From positions 53,264 through 117,263 of the forward strand of contig JBIOEJ010000001.1 in the NCBI GenBank assembly GCA_044445965.1: 64,000 nucleotides of DNA, given 5' to 3'. This document shows, piece by piece, positions 7,268 to 15,073 of this stretch. This DNA comes from GAS188 sp044445965. Its GTDB lineage: Bacteria > Pseudomonadota > Alphaproteobacteria > Rhizobiales > Beijerinckiaceae. The translations under genes and the position numbers were made by a program. The first letter of the stretch is position 1. Each line of letters opens with the position of its first letter. The notes under the pieces were generated by a model that saw only the letters and a program-made list of their open reading frames with translations, did not search any database and was not told where the DNA came from.

Positions 7268-8374
7268 CTACGAGGCCGGGCTCGTCACCTTGAAGTCGCT
7301 GAACTTCCAAGTGTCGCGCTGCGTCTTCTCGGATTCCGCCCGCAAGCCGACCCGACCGCCGCCGTCCGGCACCTGAGCCTTGGCGGTCGCGAACTTCACG
7401 CCGTTGATATACGCGGTGACGTTGTTGCCGCTGGTCGTGACGCGCAACTGGTTCTTGTCGCCGGGCTGGGTCTTGATTCCCTCCGCCTTCCGGTAGGCGA
7501 CGACCGAAATATATTTGCCTTTGACTTTCCGCAGGATGGCTGCGGTGCCGTCCGGCGCGAAGTTGAAGGTATAGAAATTGCTGTAGTCTTGCGCCCAGAA
7601 GACCAGGCCGCCGGCGATATCGCCTGCGCTCTTCAACTTGTTCGGCACTTGCGCGGTCACGCACATTTGAAAGTCGTCGAAGGTCAAGCCGCCATATAGC
7701 ACCGTATAGCCCCCGTTGGGGTCGGCCTTGATCTTCACCTTGCCGTCCTCGACGGTCACGGCGTCCGCGCCGGCGTCGGTGCCCCAAGTATCGTCGACCT
7801 GCCGGAAGTCGTCGCTCAAGAGCACTTTCCCGCTGCACGTCGCGGCGCCGGGCTCTGCAACGACGGTCGGCGCCGCCGCCGGGGCTGCGGCGGGCGCCGC
7901 CACCGGGGCCGCGGCGGGCGCCGGCGTCGCGGCGGGTGCCGGCGTCGCGGCGGGTGCCGGCGTCGCGGCGGGTGCCGGCGTCGCGACCGGCGTCGGCGCT
8001 GGTCCCGGCCCCGGCACCGCATCCGGCCCGGTCTTGAAGAGGACCGCGACCTCCGCCATCTCCTTCGCGGCGACCCAGTTGGGCGCACCCGTCTTCCAGA
8101 CGAGCGTTTCCGGTGTAATTGCGCCGGCGGCAATCTTCGCCCGAATCTCGGCGAGCGTTACGGGACCGACGGGCTTGCCGCCGGCGCCGTAATAAAACTG
8201 CGCGGCAGGCGGCTGGGGCAGCGGCGGCGGCGCCGCCGCCGGCAAGGGCGGGGGCGCTTGCGCGAGGAGGATCGGCATGCCGGCTGTCATCCGCGACGTC
8301 TGAGCCTCGGACGATGAAGGGGCGAACGCCAGCAACGCTGCGAAAAACGCGGTGAGAGTGGGTAAGGTCGCCAT
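7268..8374 (-). CDS. Exported protein with GYF-2 domain and C-terminal jelly-roll-like domain
   Basis: 368 residues from ATG 8374, with GGAGAG upstream. A signal peptide (about 1-24, ending SSEA) is followed by a short proline-rich stretch. A GYF_2-type domain (60-107: YYGAGGKPVGPVT, then LVWKTGAPNWVAA) comes next, then a Pro/Ala linker (about 120-175). The C-terminal domain (about 183-368: VLLSDDF, DDTWG, GGLVFWAQDYSNFY) resembles the concanavalin-like/DUF1080 fold, which binds or acts on sugars. The linker DNA contains four near-identical 18 bp units coding ATPAPA. GYF_2 domains are usually intracellular or membrane-associated, so an exported one is unusual. Function unknown. Confidence 0.7.
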   Translation of the reverse strand: MATLPTLTAFFAALLAFAPSSSEAQTSRMTAGMPILLAQAPPPLPAAAPPPLPQPPAAQFYYGAGGKPVGPVTLAEIRAKIAAGAITPETLVWKTGAPNWVAAKEMAEVAVLFKTGPDAVPGPGPAPTPVATPAPAATPAPAATPAPAATPAPAAAPVAAPAAAPAAAPTVVAEPGAATCSGKVLLSDDFRQVDDTWGTDAGADAVTVEDGKVKIKADPNGGYTVLYGGLTFDDFQMCVTAQVPNKLKSAGDIAGGLVFWAQDYSNFYTFNFAPDGTAAILRKVKGKYISVVAYRKAEGIKTQPGDKNQLRVTTSGNNVTAYINGVKFATAKAQVPDGGGRVGLRAESEKTQRDTWKFSDFKVTSPAS

Positions 8375-8667
8375 GTCGCTCTCCGTGAGACAAAAGACAA
8401 TCCCGCGACACCGGATTGCCGGCCCGCGGACCTAGCTTCTCATGATATCCGCACTGCGGGGTCGTGCACCAGGGGTCATGGCGCCGAGTTCGGCCAATCG
8501 GAACCGCGCGCCTGGCGGTCATCGTGGCGCAAGCTCGAGCCTATGATTTCACGAAAGCTACCAGGAGGACTGCGATTTGTCCGTCTGGGCTAATCGGCGA
8601 GTAATTCGCTACCGCTATTGCTGGGGCAGCACGAGAGGGTGAAGTTGTTCCGCCACTCACGGGCTGT

Positions 8668-8704
8668 GAGCCGGCCGGGATCCCCTCTTATTCCCGGTCG
8701 GCTC
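8668..8704. terminator. Strong hairpin in the 8375-8832 intergenic region
   Basis: Arms GAGCCGGCCGGGA (8668-8680) and TCCCGGTCGGCTC (8692-8704) pair along all 13 positions, one as G-U in RNA. There is no U-tract on either strand. The rest of the 458 bp gap between the GYF gene start and the gapR-like gene holds nothing that I recognise except the hairpin at 8778-8799. Confidence 0.45.
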
Positions 8705-8777
8705 GCCTCACCGCGGGATCGCCGCGAAGCCGAGCCCCTAAATTGAGGTTCGCGCAACGACATCGCACCGCAAGCGA

Positions 8778-8799
8778 GGCTGCGCGACCGGGCGCAGCC
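8778..8799 (-). terminator. Hairpin downstream of the gapR-like gene
   Basis: GGCTGCGC (8778-8785) and GCGCAGCC (8792-8799) form a perfect 8 bp stem with a 6-base loop, 34 bp beyond the TGA of the gapR-like gene. Placement fits a terminator; there is no clear U-tract. Confidence 0.4.
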
Positions 8800-8832
8800 C
8801 CGAGAGTTATCGATGAGGCGCCAAACTGGCGA

Positions 8833-9099
8833 TCAGGCGGCTTTCGCCAGCGGGGCCGATGTTTCGAGCGCGTGCAGGTAGACATCGAGGAGCGTTACCT
8901 TCTCGTCGCGCTCCTTCTTGTCCTGCTTGCGCACCCGGATCACCTCTCGAAGGATCTTGACATCGAAGCCGCTGCCCTCGGCTTCGGTTTAGATGTCCTT
9001 CCGGTCTTCGGTCAGCCCCTTGATCTCCTCTTCGATCCGCTCGATGCGCTCGACGAAAGCGCGCAGCTGATCGCCCACGATCTCACCTGGTCCGCTCAT
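8833..9099 (-). pseudogene. DUF2312 / GapR-like nucleoid protein gene with in-frame stop
   Basis: An excellent ribosome site (GAGGAGG, five bases before ATG 9099) leads into MSGPGEIVGDQLRAFVERIE and on to LTEDRKDI. The next codon is TAA (8991-8989). The same frame then continues without further breaks through TEAEGSGFDVKILREVIRV and RKQDKKERDEKV to a natural TGA at 8833. Together these give the complete DUF2312 fold of about 88 residues; the family is typified by Caulobacter GapR, which binds overtwisted AT-rich DNA. As I recall the family, a tyrosine occupies the stop position, so one base change (TAC or TAT to TAA) explains the break. Only 36 residues would be made without readthrough. A second, shorter relic lies at 25377-25464. 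Confidence 0.8.
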
Positions 9100-9305
9100 G
9101 GTATCCTCCTCGTCCAAATGCCCGCGGGAAAATTCGGGCATTGCGGCCAGCCGATCAAGGCGAGCCGACGAACGTGGTAAGCGGGGTATTAAAGGCAAAG
9201 GCATCCGATACCGATCGTCTCAGGCTGCAACAATCCGACGCAATCGCCATTTATTCCAACATGGGGATCTCGGGATCTCCGAATAAGTGTTTGAAGGAGG
9301 CCATC

Positions 9306-9749
9306 ATGCGTAGGTCCATAGCTGCCTCGGCGACGGCGATCGCCTTCGGCGCCATGGTGGCGATCGGAGCGGGGGCACCGTCGGCCGCTCAGGTCGCGAG
9401 CCTCAGGTTCGGCGGGACCGGTCATCGGCTGATCCAGCTGAGCGGCGCGAGTAGCCGGCACTACGCAGCCCGTCATCGTTATGTGCGGCGCCATCGTGGT
9501 ATCTCGACAGGGCCGATTGTACGGGGCGTGCTGGCGCAGCCCGGATATGGAGCCGCCCGGCCGACCTCGATCGGTCCGGCCCCCGGCTTGCCGGCGCCGC
9601 CGGCCTATGCGCCTCCCACCATGCAGCCGACGCCCCAATATTATACGGTACCCGGCCTGTCGGCCTATTGTGCGAGCCGCTTCCGGACTTACGATCCTGG
9701 GACCAATACTCGCCAAGATGCCAGCGGGATTCGCCATCCCTGTCCTTGA
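9306..9749 (+). CDS. BA14K-family exported protein
   Basis: 147 residues from ATG 9306, preceded by AAGGAGG at ideal spacing. The signal peptide (MRRSIAASATAIAFG... GAPSAAQ) is followed by a basic, proline-rich middle. The C-terminus YCASRFRTYDPGTN...IRHPCP is the BA14K pattern (paired Cys, YDP, HPCP ending). The family occurs mainly in Hyphomicrobiales; the Brucella member is an immunoreactive, lectin-like 14 kDa protein. It stands alone, divergent from the gapR-like gene. A degraded copy of its 3' part lies 640 bp downstream. Confidence 0.75.
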   Translation: MRRSIAASATAIAFGAMVAIGAGAPSAAQVASLRFGGTGHRLIQLSGASSRHYAARHRYVRRHRGISTGPIVRGVLAQPGYGAARPTSIGPAPGLPAPPAYAPPTMQPTPQYYTVPGLSAYCASRFRTYDPGTNTRQDASGIRHPCP

Positions 9750-10077
9750 GCGATAGCCTCGCGCGCCACGGTCTCGAGCCGGTGAAACGCTGACCGAAAT
9801 CTTCGCGGGGAGGGGAGGTCGGTGCCCTGGCCGGAGGGGCGAACGATCGGTCATCAGTTCGCCCGCCCCTCTTGCCGATGCCCCTCGGTCGATCAGGATC
9901 GCGCTTTCGCGTCGCCACCCCGGGCAAAAAGAAAGCGCCTCGACCGCGAGGGGGGCTGGGGAGGGGGGTGCGATCGAGGCGCAAGCAGCACTACGCAGCT
10001 GCCAATTCATCTAAGCCCGACTTTGCCGCGGGCGTCACGCTCCGCTGGTGGAACGCCATGCTGCGCAGACGGCGCAT

Positions 10078-10111
10078 TAACGTTAATCAGGAGCTAACGT
10101 TAATCAGGAGC
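10078..10111. repeat. 17 bp tandem repeat, two units
   Basis: TAACGTTAATCAGGAGC occurs twice head to tail (10078-10094, 10095-10111). Each unit contains the palindrome TTAACGTTAA or nearly so. It lies in a region that otherwise looks like decayed sequence. Confidence 0.7.
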
Positions 10112-10190
10112 CTTGGCCTTGTGCTCTGCGAGGGCGCTGCGGCCTTCAAAAAGGAGCGCCGTGGCTTTTCGGTTCAGGCGCAGACCGAGA

Positions 10191-10390
10191 AACCGCTCGG
10201 CCAACCTCGAATGGTCCTGCACCCGGCTTGCCATCGCCGCCGACCTATAAGCCTCCCCACCATGCAGCCGCCCGCCAATATCATACGGTTCCCGGCCTGA
10301 CGGGCCTATTACGCGAGCCGCTTCCGCACCTGCGATCCCGCGGCCAACACATGCCAGGATTCTAGCGGGATTCGGCGTTCCTGCCCTTGA
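10191..10390 (+). pseudogene. Degraded copy of the BA14K gene 3' half
   Basis: The stretch aligns base for base with 9551-9749 at an offset of about 640. It includes the CCCGGCTTGCC...CCGCCG segment, CACCATGCAGCCG, the GTTCCCGGCCTG segment, CGAGCCGCTTCCG and the CCCTTGA stop. Several stops and small indels break the frame (for example TAA after CCGACCTA and TGA after CCCGGCC). There is no start or signal peptide. The surrounding region 9750-10463 has no intact gene. Confidence 0.75.
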
Positions 10391-10463
10391 GGGATGGTCT
10401 CACGCGCCCTGCCTGGCCTGCCTTGAAGCTACGGCGCCCTTTTCATTTGGCGGTGCCGGCCAT

Positions 10464-11189
10464 TTACCAGGGCCGCTCTTCGAGCTCGACGGTCTTGTCG
10501 AAGGGCATGCCCAGGCTCTCGTAGAAAGCGCGGCGCATGCGGCGGTCCTTGTCCTGCACCATCCATGCGCGCCTCGCCGCTTCCTCCGCCTCGGCCTGCG
10601 GGACGACGATCACGCCGTCGTCGTCGGCGACGATACCGTCGCCGGGGTGGACGAGCACGCCGCCGCAATTGATCGGCTGATTACATGAGGCAAGCTCCAG
10701 CCGACCGGCCATGTGCCGCATCGAGCGGACGGCGCAGAACACCGGCGACTTCTGGCCGATACATTCGCCGGAGTCGCGGCAGGCACCGTCGATAATGAAG
10801 CCGACCGTACCTTTGATCTTGGCGTTGAGCACGTTGTTGGAGCCGAGCAGCCCACAGCGGCTGAGCTGGGTGTCGATCACCTGCACCTCGTTGGGAGCGC
10901 CCATCGGATGACCGCCCTTCCAGAGCGCGTCAGGCGCGCCCTTGCCGTCGGGACCCTTCTTGTACTGGCGTTCGTCGAACTCCTCATAGCTCAGGCGCGG
11001 GATGGGTCTGTTGACCACGCGATACTCGGCAGTCGCAGCGATGCCGGCAAATGAGATGCCCGGGAATATGGGGCGGATGCGCGGATCCATCTCATAGCTA
11101 TTCATGAACCCGAGCGAATCGAGCGCGTCGGTCACGTCGGACGTGCGCACGTTCCTCAAGATTGCGAGTGTATCCTTGCTGATCGCCAC
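10464..11189 (-). CDS. RraA-family aldolase/decarboxylase-like enzyme
   Basis: 241 residues from GTG 11189, chosen because AGGAGG lies six bases upstream; the earlier ATG at 11303 would add an arginine-rich extension with no homologous look. The core DGACRDSGECI contains the Arg-Asp pair that binds Mg2+-pyruvate enolate in 4-hydroxy-4-methyl-2-oxoglutarate aldolase and oxaloacetate decarboxylase relatives. HPGDGIVADDDGVIVVP is the second family block. It has about 25 C-terminal residues more than RraA itself. It heads the leftward arm of the catabolic block, 219 bp from a dehydrogenase on the same strand. Likely role: cleavage or decarboxylation of a 2-oxo acid. Confidence 0.8.
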   Translation of the reverse strand: MAISKDTLAILRNVRTSDVTDALDSLGFMNSYEMDPRIRPIFPGISFAGIAATAEYRVVNRPIPRLSYEEFDERQYKKGPDGKGAPDALWKGGHPMGAPNEVQVIDTQLSRCGLLGSNNVLNAKIKGTVGFIIDGACRDSGECIGQKSPVFCAVRSMRHMAGRLELASCNQPINCGGVLVHPGDGIVADDDGVIVVPQAEAEEAARRAWMVQDKDRRMRRAFYESLGMPFDKTVELEERPW

Positions 11190-11408
11190 TGGTTTCCTCC
11201 TGCTGGCTCTTTCTGGCGCTGACGGATCGGGACGACCCCTTTGCGCGTGTCGGACGGTTGAGCGGCAGGACGAGGCTACTGCAACGCTGCGCGCAATTTT
11301 CACGCTGACACAGGAGCTTGCGGACCATCAACTAGTGATTGGCAAGCCGATCTATAGTCCATCGCTATAACCCGGCGGCAGGACGGACATCGCGGTCGGG
11401 CAGGCAGC

Positions 11409-12323
11409 TCAAGCGCCGGACTGGTAGAGGTTGTAAATCGAGGCGGTTTCGCGCTTTGCGTTGCCCGCCTCGACATAGCGCGAAAAGCGCTCACGGGCCG
11501 TGGCGACAAGCGGCAGGTGGAGCGCGAGGCGCTCGGCCTCCTGCTCGACGTTCTTCAGGTCCTTGAGCATCTGGCTGGCAAAGCTGGCAGGGGGATCGAA
11601 GGCGCGCGCCAGCATTTTGGGATAGGCGAAACGCAACATGGCGCTGTCGGCATGGCCGCCTGCGAGGCAATCGGGAATGCGTGCGGGATCGATGCCGCTC
11701 GCCTCGGCGAGCCGCAGCGCCTCGGCCATCAGGACATAGCTCACCCCGCTGATCGCCTGATTGATCACCTTGGCCATCTGTCCCGCTCCTGTCTCTCCCA
11801 CACGGGTGACGTTTCCGGCATAGCTGACGAGAAGACGGCGGACCCGCTCGATCGCGTCCTCCGGCCCGCCCGCCATTACCGTCAGCCGTCGTTCCCGGGC
11901 AAAGCCGGGGCCGCCGGAGACCGGTGCGTCGATCCATGCCATCCCGGTGCGGGCGCGGAGTTCGGTCGCCATGGCTTCGGTTTCATTCGGTATCGCCGTT
12001 GAATGATCCACGAGAATCTTGTCCGCGCCGCCATTGACCACGACGCCGTAGCGCCCGAGCACCACCTCGCGCACGGCCTCGGTGTCGAGCACGCAGACCA
12101 TGACGACATCGCATGACGCGGCCACATCGGCCGGACTCGCCGCGACTGCGACACCTCTGGCGGCAAATGGCGCCAGCAATTCGGGTTCCCGGTTCCATAC
12201 GACCAGCCGATGGCCGTCGGCGCAAAGCATTTCCGCCATTGCGCTGCCCATCATGCCAAGGCCGATAAATCCGACGGGGTTTTCCGTGCCGGGGGCGGGT
12301 GTCGCCATTCTTCCTGTTGTCAT
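11409..12323 (-). CDS. NAD(P)-dependent beta-hydroxyacid dehydrogenase (3-hydroxyisobutyrate dehydrogenase family)
   Basis: About 304 residues (ATG 12323, or ATG 12308 which has GGAAG upstream). The N-terminal Rossmann motif is GFIGLGMMGSAMAE. The substrate-site block is DAPVSGGPGFAR. GAGQMAKVINQAISG carries the catalytic Lys, as in GarR, HIBADH and L-threonate dehydrogenase LtnD. It would oxidise a short 2- or 3-hydroxy acid. A GTAATTAC motif 12-27 bp upstream is shared with two other promoters in this block. On the other side lies a relic of a PdxA-like gene, which in known four-carbon acid-sugar clusters accompanies LtnD-type enzymes. Confidence 0.85.
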   Translation of the reverse strand: MTTGRMATPAPGTENPVGFIGLGMMGSAMAEMLCADGHRLVVWNREPELLAPFAARGVAVAASPADVAASCDVVMVCVLDTEAVREVVLGRYGVVVNGGADKILVDHSTAIPNETEAMATELRARTGMAWIDAPVSGGPGFARERRLTVMAGGPEDAIERVRRLLVSYAGNVTRVGETGAGQMAKVINQAISGVSYVLMAEALRLAEASGIDPARIPDCLAGGHADSAMLRFAYPKMLARAFDPPASFASQMLKDLKNVEQEAERLALHLPLVATARERFSRYVEAGNAKRETASIYNLYQSGA

Positions 12324-12330
12324 GGCTGCA

Positions 12331-12350
12331 ATTGGTAATTACAAGTTTCG
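12331..12350. promoter_or_regulatory. Candidate catabolic operator, site 1
   Basis: ATTGGTAATTACAAGTTTCG sits just upstream of the dehydrogenase start. It shares 14 of 20 bases with the site at 24341-24360 and the 8 bp palindrome GTAATTAC with it. A GntR/FCD repressor encoded at 21.8 kb is the obvious candidate ligand. Confidence 0.5.
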
Positions 12351-12407
12351 CTGTTGTCACGCGTGAAGCGCCGGAACGCCGCAGGCACAAATTGTAAGAG
12401 TGGCCGC

Positions 12408-12533
12408 ATGAGGATTCTGGCGCTGACCATGGGCGACCGCTAGGGAGTTGGCCGGGAACTGGTCGCGCGTGCGATTGCAGGCAAGGTCATCCCCGATCCC
12501 GACGGCCTTCTCCCAGCCATCGCGGATCGGTGA
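12408..12533 (+). pseudogene. Relic of a PdxA-like 4-hydroxythreonine-phosphate dehydrogenase gene
   Basis: The + frame from ATG 12408 reads MRILALTMGD-R-stop-GVGRELVARAIAGKVIPDP, then a TGA at 12531. This matches the start of PdxA proteins (IALTMGDPAGIGPE...). CCG has changed to CGC-TAG around 12438-12443, and everything after about 40 codons is lost. The sequence 12324-12758 otherwise holds the operator above and the leader of the alcohol dehydrogenase gene. Confidence 0.7.
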
Positions 12534-12758
12534 TCGGCTCCCGCATAGCCGACACCGAACCCCCCGTCCCGAATGGAAGGATCACGTCTATCGCAGTTCC
12601 ATATAGCTCCCCTCGCCATTGACTATTTGTCCGATAGCTCAGCCCGAACGATACTGGCGCTCAACCCCGTGGCGATCCGCGGCGAAGAGATTGAGGCGGG
12701 TGCATGGATCCCGGTGGATTGCCGACCGGCGGCAAATGGCAGGGGAGGCAATGTGCCG

Positions 12759-13871
12759 ATGGCTACCATACCTTCGCATTCCCGCGCCGCCGTGCTGCGC
12801 AGCTTCGGTGAGCCGGTCCGCATCGAACAGGTGCCGGTCCCGACGGAGATCGAGCCTGGCGCCGTCTTGGTCAAGACCGAGACCTGCTCGATCTGTGGCA
12901 CCGATGTTCACCTCTGGCAGGGATCGCTGGCGCTGACCGTCGACCTGCCGGTGATCCTCGGGCATGAGATGGTCGGCCGCGTCGCCAAACTTGGCCCCGG
13001 CGCGGAAAAGGAAAGTGCCGGGCGGAAGCTGCGCGAGGGCGACCGCATCGTCTGGACCCATACGGCCTGCAATTCGTGCTTCTTCTGCACGGTCGCCCGC
13101 CAGCCCACGCTCTGCGAGAATCGGCGAGCCTACATGTACGAGAATATCGAGAAGCCGCCCTATCTGCTCGGCGGGTTTTCCGAATATGTCTACGTGCTGC
13201 CGCAATCCAGCCGTTTCCGCGTGCCCGACGCCATTTCCAGCCCGGTTGCGAGCCTCTGCAGTTGCGCGTTGCGCTCGGTGATGAACGCCTACGCCAATCT
13301 CGGCGAGATTCAGCCGCATGAGACGGTCGTGGTGCAGGGCTCGGGCCCGCTCGGCCTCCTGGCCACGGCGGTGGCCTCGGTGGCCGGAGCGCGGCGGGTC
13401 ATAATCGCCGGGGCGCCAGACGCACGTCTCGATCTCGCCGAGGCGTTCGGCGCCACCGACATCATATCGATCGAACGCACCGGCCCGGAAGAACGGCTGG
13501 ACAAGGTGCTGAGCTGCACCGATGGACGCGGCGCCGATATCGTCATGGAATTCACCGGCCATCCGGGCGCCTTCAACGAAGGGCTCGCCATGGCTCGGCG
13601 CGGCGGGCGCTATCTCGTCGTCGGCCAGCTCGGCGAGGGGGAGACCACGATCAAGCCCTCGATCCTCGTCAAGAAGAACCTGCGGCTCGTCGGCTCCTTC
13701 TCGGGCGACGCCCGCAGCTACTGGCAGGCGCTGCGCTTTGCCGAGCACTGGCAGGGCCGCATCCCATTCGAAAAGATGATCTCCAACCGCTTCACCATCG
13801 ACGAGGTCAATACCGCGCTCGGTCGGATGAAGGCGTTTCAGGAGATCAAACCGGTGATCGAGTTCGCATGA
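12759..13871 (+). CDS. Zinc-dependent alcohol/polyol dehydrogenase (MDR family)
   Basis: 370 residues from ATG 12759 (GGGGAGG upstream; an in-frame GTG at 12753 is an alternative). Catalytic zinc ligands are in CSICGTDVHLWQG and GHEMVG. The structural zinc lobe is ACNSCFFCTVARQPTLCENR with four cysteines. The Rossmann motif is GSGPLGLLATAVA. It would oxidise a secondary alcohol or sugar hydroxyl with NAD(P)+. It is the first gene of a rightward operon and overlaps the next gene by four bases (ATGA). Upstream in-frame codons add about 60 non-homologous residues, so they were left out. Confidence 0.9.
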   Translation: MATIPSHSRAAVLRSFGEPVRIEQVPVPTEIEPGAVLVKTETCSICGTDVHLWQGSLALTVDLPVILGHEMVGRVAKLGPGAEKESAGRKLREGDRIVWTHTACNSCFFCTVARQPTLCENRRAYMYENIEKPPYLLGGFSEYVYVLPQSSRFRVPDAISSPVASLCSCALRSVMNAYANLGEIQPHETVVVQGSGPLGLLATAVASVAGARRVIIAGAPDARLDLAEAFGATDIISIERTGPEERLDKVLSCTDGRGADIVMEFTGHPGAFNEGLAMARRGGRYLVVGQLGEGETTIKPSILVKKNLRLVGSFSGDARSYWQALRFAEHWQGRIPFEKMISNRFTIDEVNTALGRMKAFQEIKPVIEFA

Positions 13872-15073
13872 CCGGCACGACGACCGTCGATGATTTCGAT
13901 GCCGGCCGCACCGGACCGCTGGAGGGCATACGGGTACTCGACCTGTCGCGGCTGGTGGCTGGCAATATGACGACGCTGCTGCTCGCCGACTATGGTGCCG
14001 ACGTCATCAAGATCGAGCACCCCGAACGCGGCGATGACTTGCGCCACTGGCGCGTCGACGACACCGACGTCTACTGGAAGGTTTATTCGCGCAACAAGCG
14101 CAGCCTCGCGCTCGACATCCGCAAGGGCGAGGGGCGGCAGATTTTCGAGAGGCTCATCGCCGTCAGCCAGGTATTGGTCGAGAACTTCGTGCCGGGGACG
14201 CTGGAAGAATGGGGCTTCGCCCCGGAGTTCCTGCATCAACTCAACCGTGACCTGGTGATTCTGCGCATTTCCGGCTGGGGGCAGACCGGCCCTTATCGCG
14301 ACAGGCCAGGCTTCGGCACACTGGTCGAGGCCATGTCCGGCTATGCGTCGCTCAATGGGTGGGACGACCGGCCGCCCCTGCTGCCGCCGCTGGCCATGGC
14401 CGACATGGTCGCCGGGCTCTATGGCTCCTCGGCTGTCCTTGCCGCCATCCGCGTGATCGAGCGAGGGCTCGGGCACGGCCAGATCGTCGACTTGTCGCTG
14501 TTCGAGCCGATCTTCTCGCTGATCTCGAGCGAAGTGCTACGCTTTCACGTCAGCGGGCAGGTGACGCCCCGTACCGGCAATCAGGCCAGCCACACGGCAC
14601 CCCGCAACGTCTACGAATGCGCGGATGGGGAATACTTGGCGCTGTCGGGCTCGATGCAGTCGATGGCGGAGCGCATCTTTGATGCCATCGGCCGGCCGGA
14701 ACTGAAGACTGACCCGTCCTTTGCCACCAACGACGCGCGCGTGCGCAATCGCGACGAACTCGACACCATCATCGGCGGCTTCGTGCACCGGCGCACGCTA
14801 CCGCACAATCTTGAGCTGTTCGAAGGTGCCGGCGTCGCCGTCGCGCCCGTGCTCAATATCGCGAGCATCCTGTCCGACCCTTATGTCAACCAGCGGGGCG
14901 TCATCACCCATTTGCCTGATGCCGAGCTCGGCTCGATACCGATGCACAATATCGTGCCGCGGCTGTCGGCGACGCCCGGCGTCTTCCGCAGGCCCGCGCC
15001 ACGCCTCGGCGAACACAGCGCCGAAATCCTCGCCGAAATCGGCTGGGAACGGCGCGAGGCGGCAGCCGAATGA
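13868..15073 (+). CDS. CaiB/BaiF (family III) CoA-transferase
   Basis: 401 residues, the normal length. GIRVLDLSRLVAGNMTTLLLADYGADVIKIEHP is the standard N-terminal block of the family (here split: GIRVLDLSR, LADYGADVIKIEHP). The segment PLAMADMVAGLYGSS holds the catalytic Asp that forms the acyl-anhydride with CoA. It moves CoA between carboxylic acids, typically from succinyl-CoA to a branched or hydroxy dicarboxylate. The start overlaps the dehydrogenase stop and its stop overlaps the lyase start, so translation is coupled. With the lyase next door it fits an activate-then-cleave pair like itaconate/citramalate or mesaconate degradation. Confidence 0.9.
   Translation: MTGTTTVDDFDAGRTGPLEGIRVLDLSRLVAGNMTTLLLADYGADVIKIEHPERGDDLRHWRVDDTDVYWKVYSRNKRSLALDIRKGEGRQIFERLIAVSQVLVENFVPGTLEEWGFAPEFLHQLNRDLVILRISGWGQTGPYRDRPGFGTLVEAMSGYASLNGWDDRPPLLPPLAMADMVAGLYGSSAVLAAIRVIERGLGHGQIVDLSLFEPIFSLISSEVLRFHVSGQVTPRTGNQASHTAPRNVYECADGEYLALSGSMQSMAERIFDAIGRPELKTDPSFATNDARVRNRDELDTIIGGFVHRRTLPHNLELFEGAGVAVAPVLNIASILSDPYVNQRGVITHLPDAELGSIPMHNIVPRLSATPGVFRRPAPRLGEHSAEILAEIGWERREAAAE

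Noticed and set aside
7921..7984. Tandem 18 bp units that at first resemble a CRISPR array
   Set aside because: Units are contiguous without spacers and encode the ATPAPA linker of the GYF protein; no cas genes are present.
10464..11303. Longer RraA protein starting at ATG 11303
   Set aside because: The extra 38 residues look like untranslated sequence, and the GTG at 11189 has an AGGAGG site at correct spacing.
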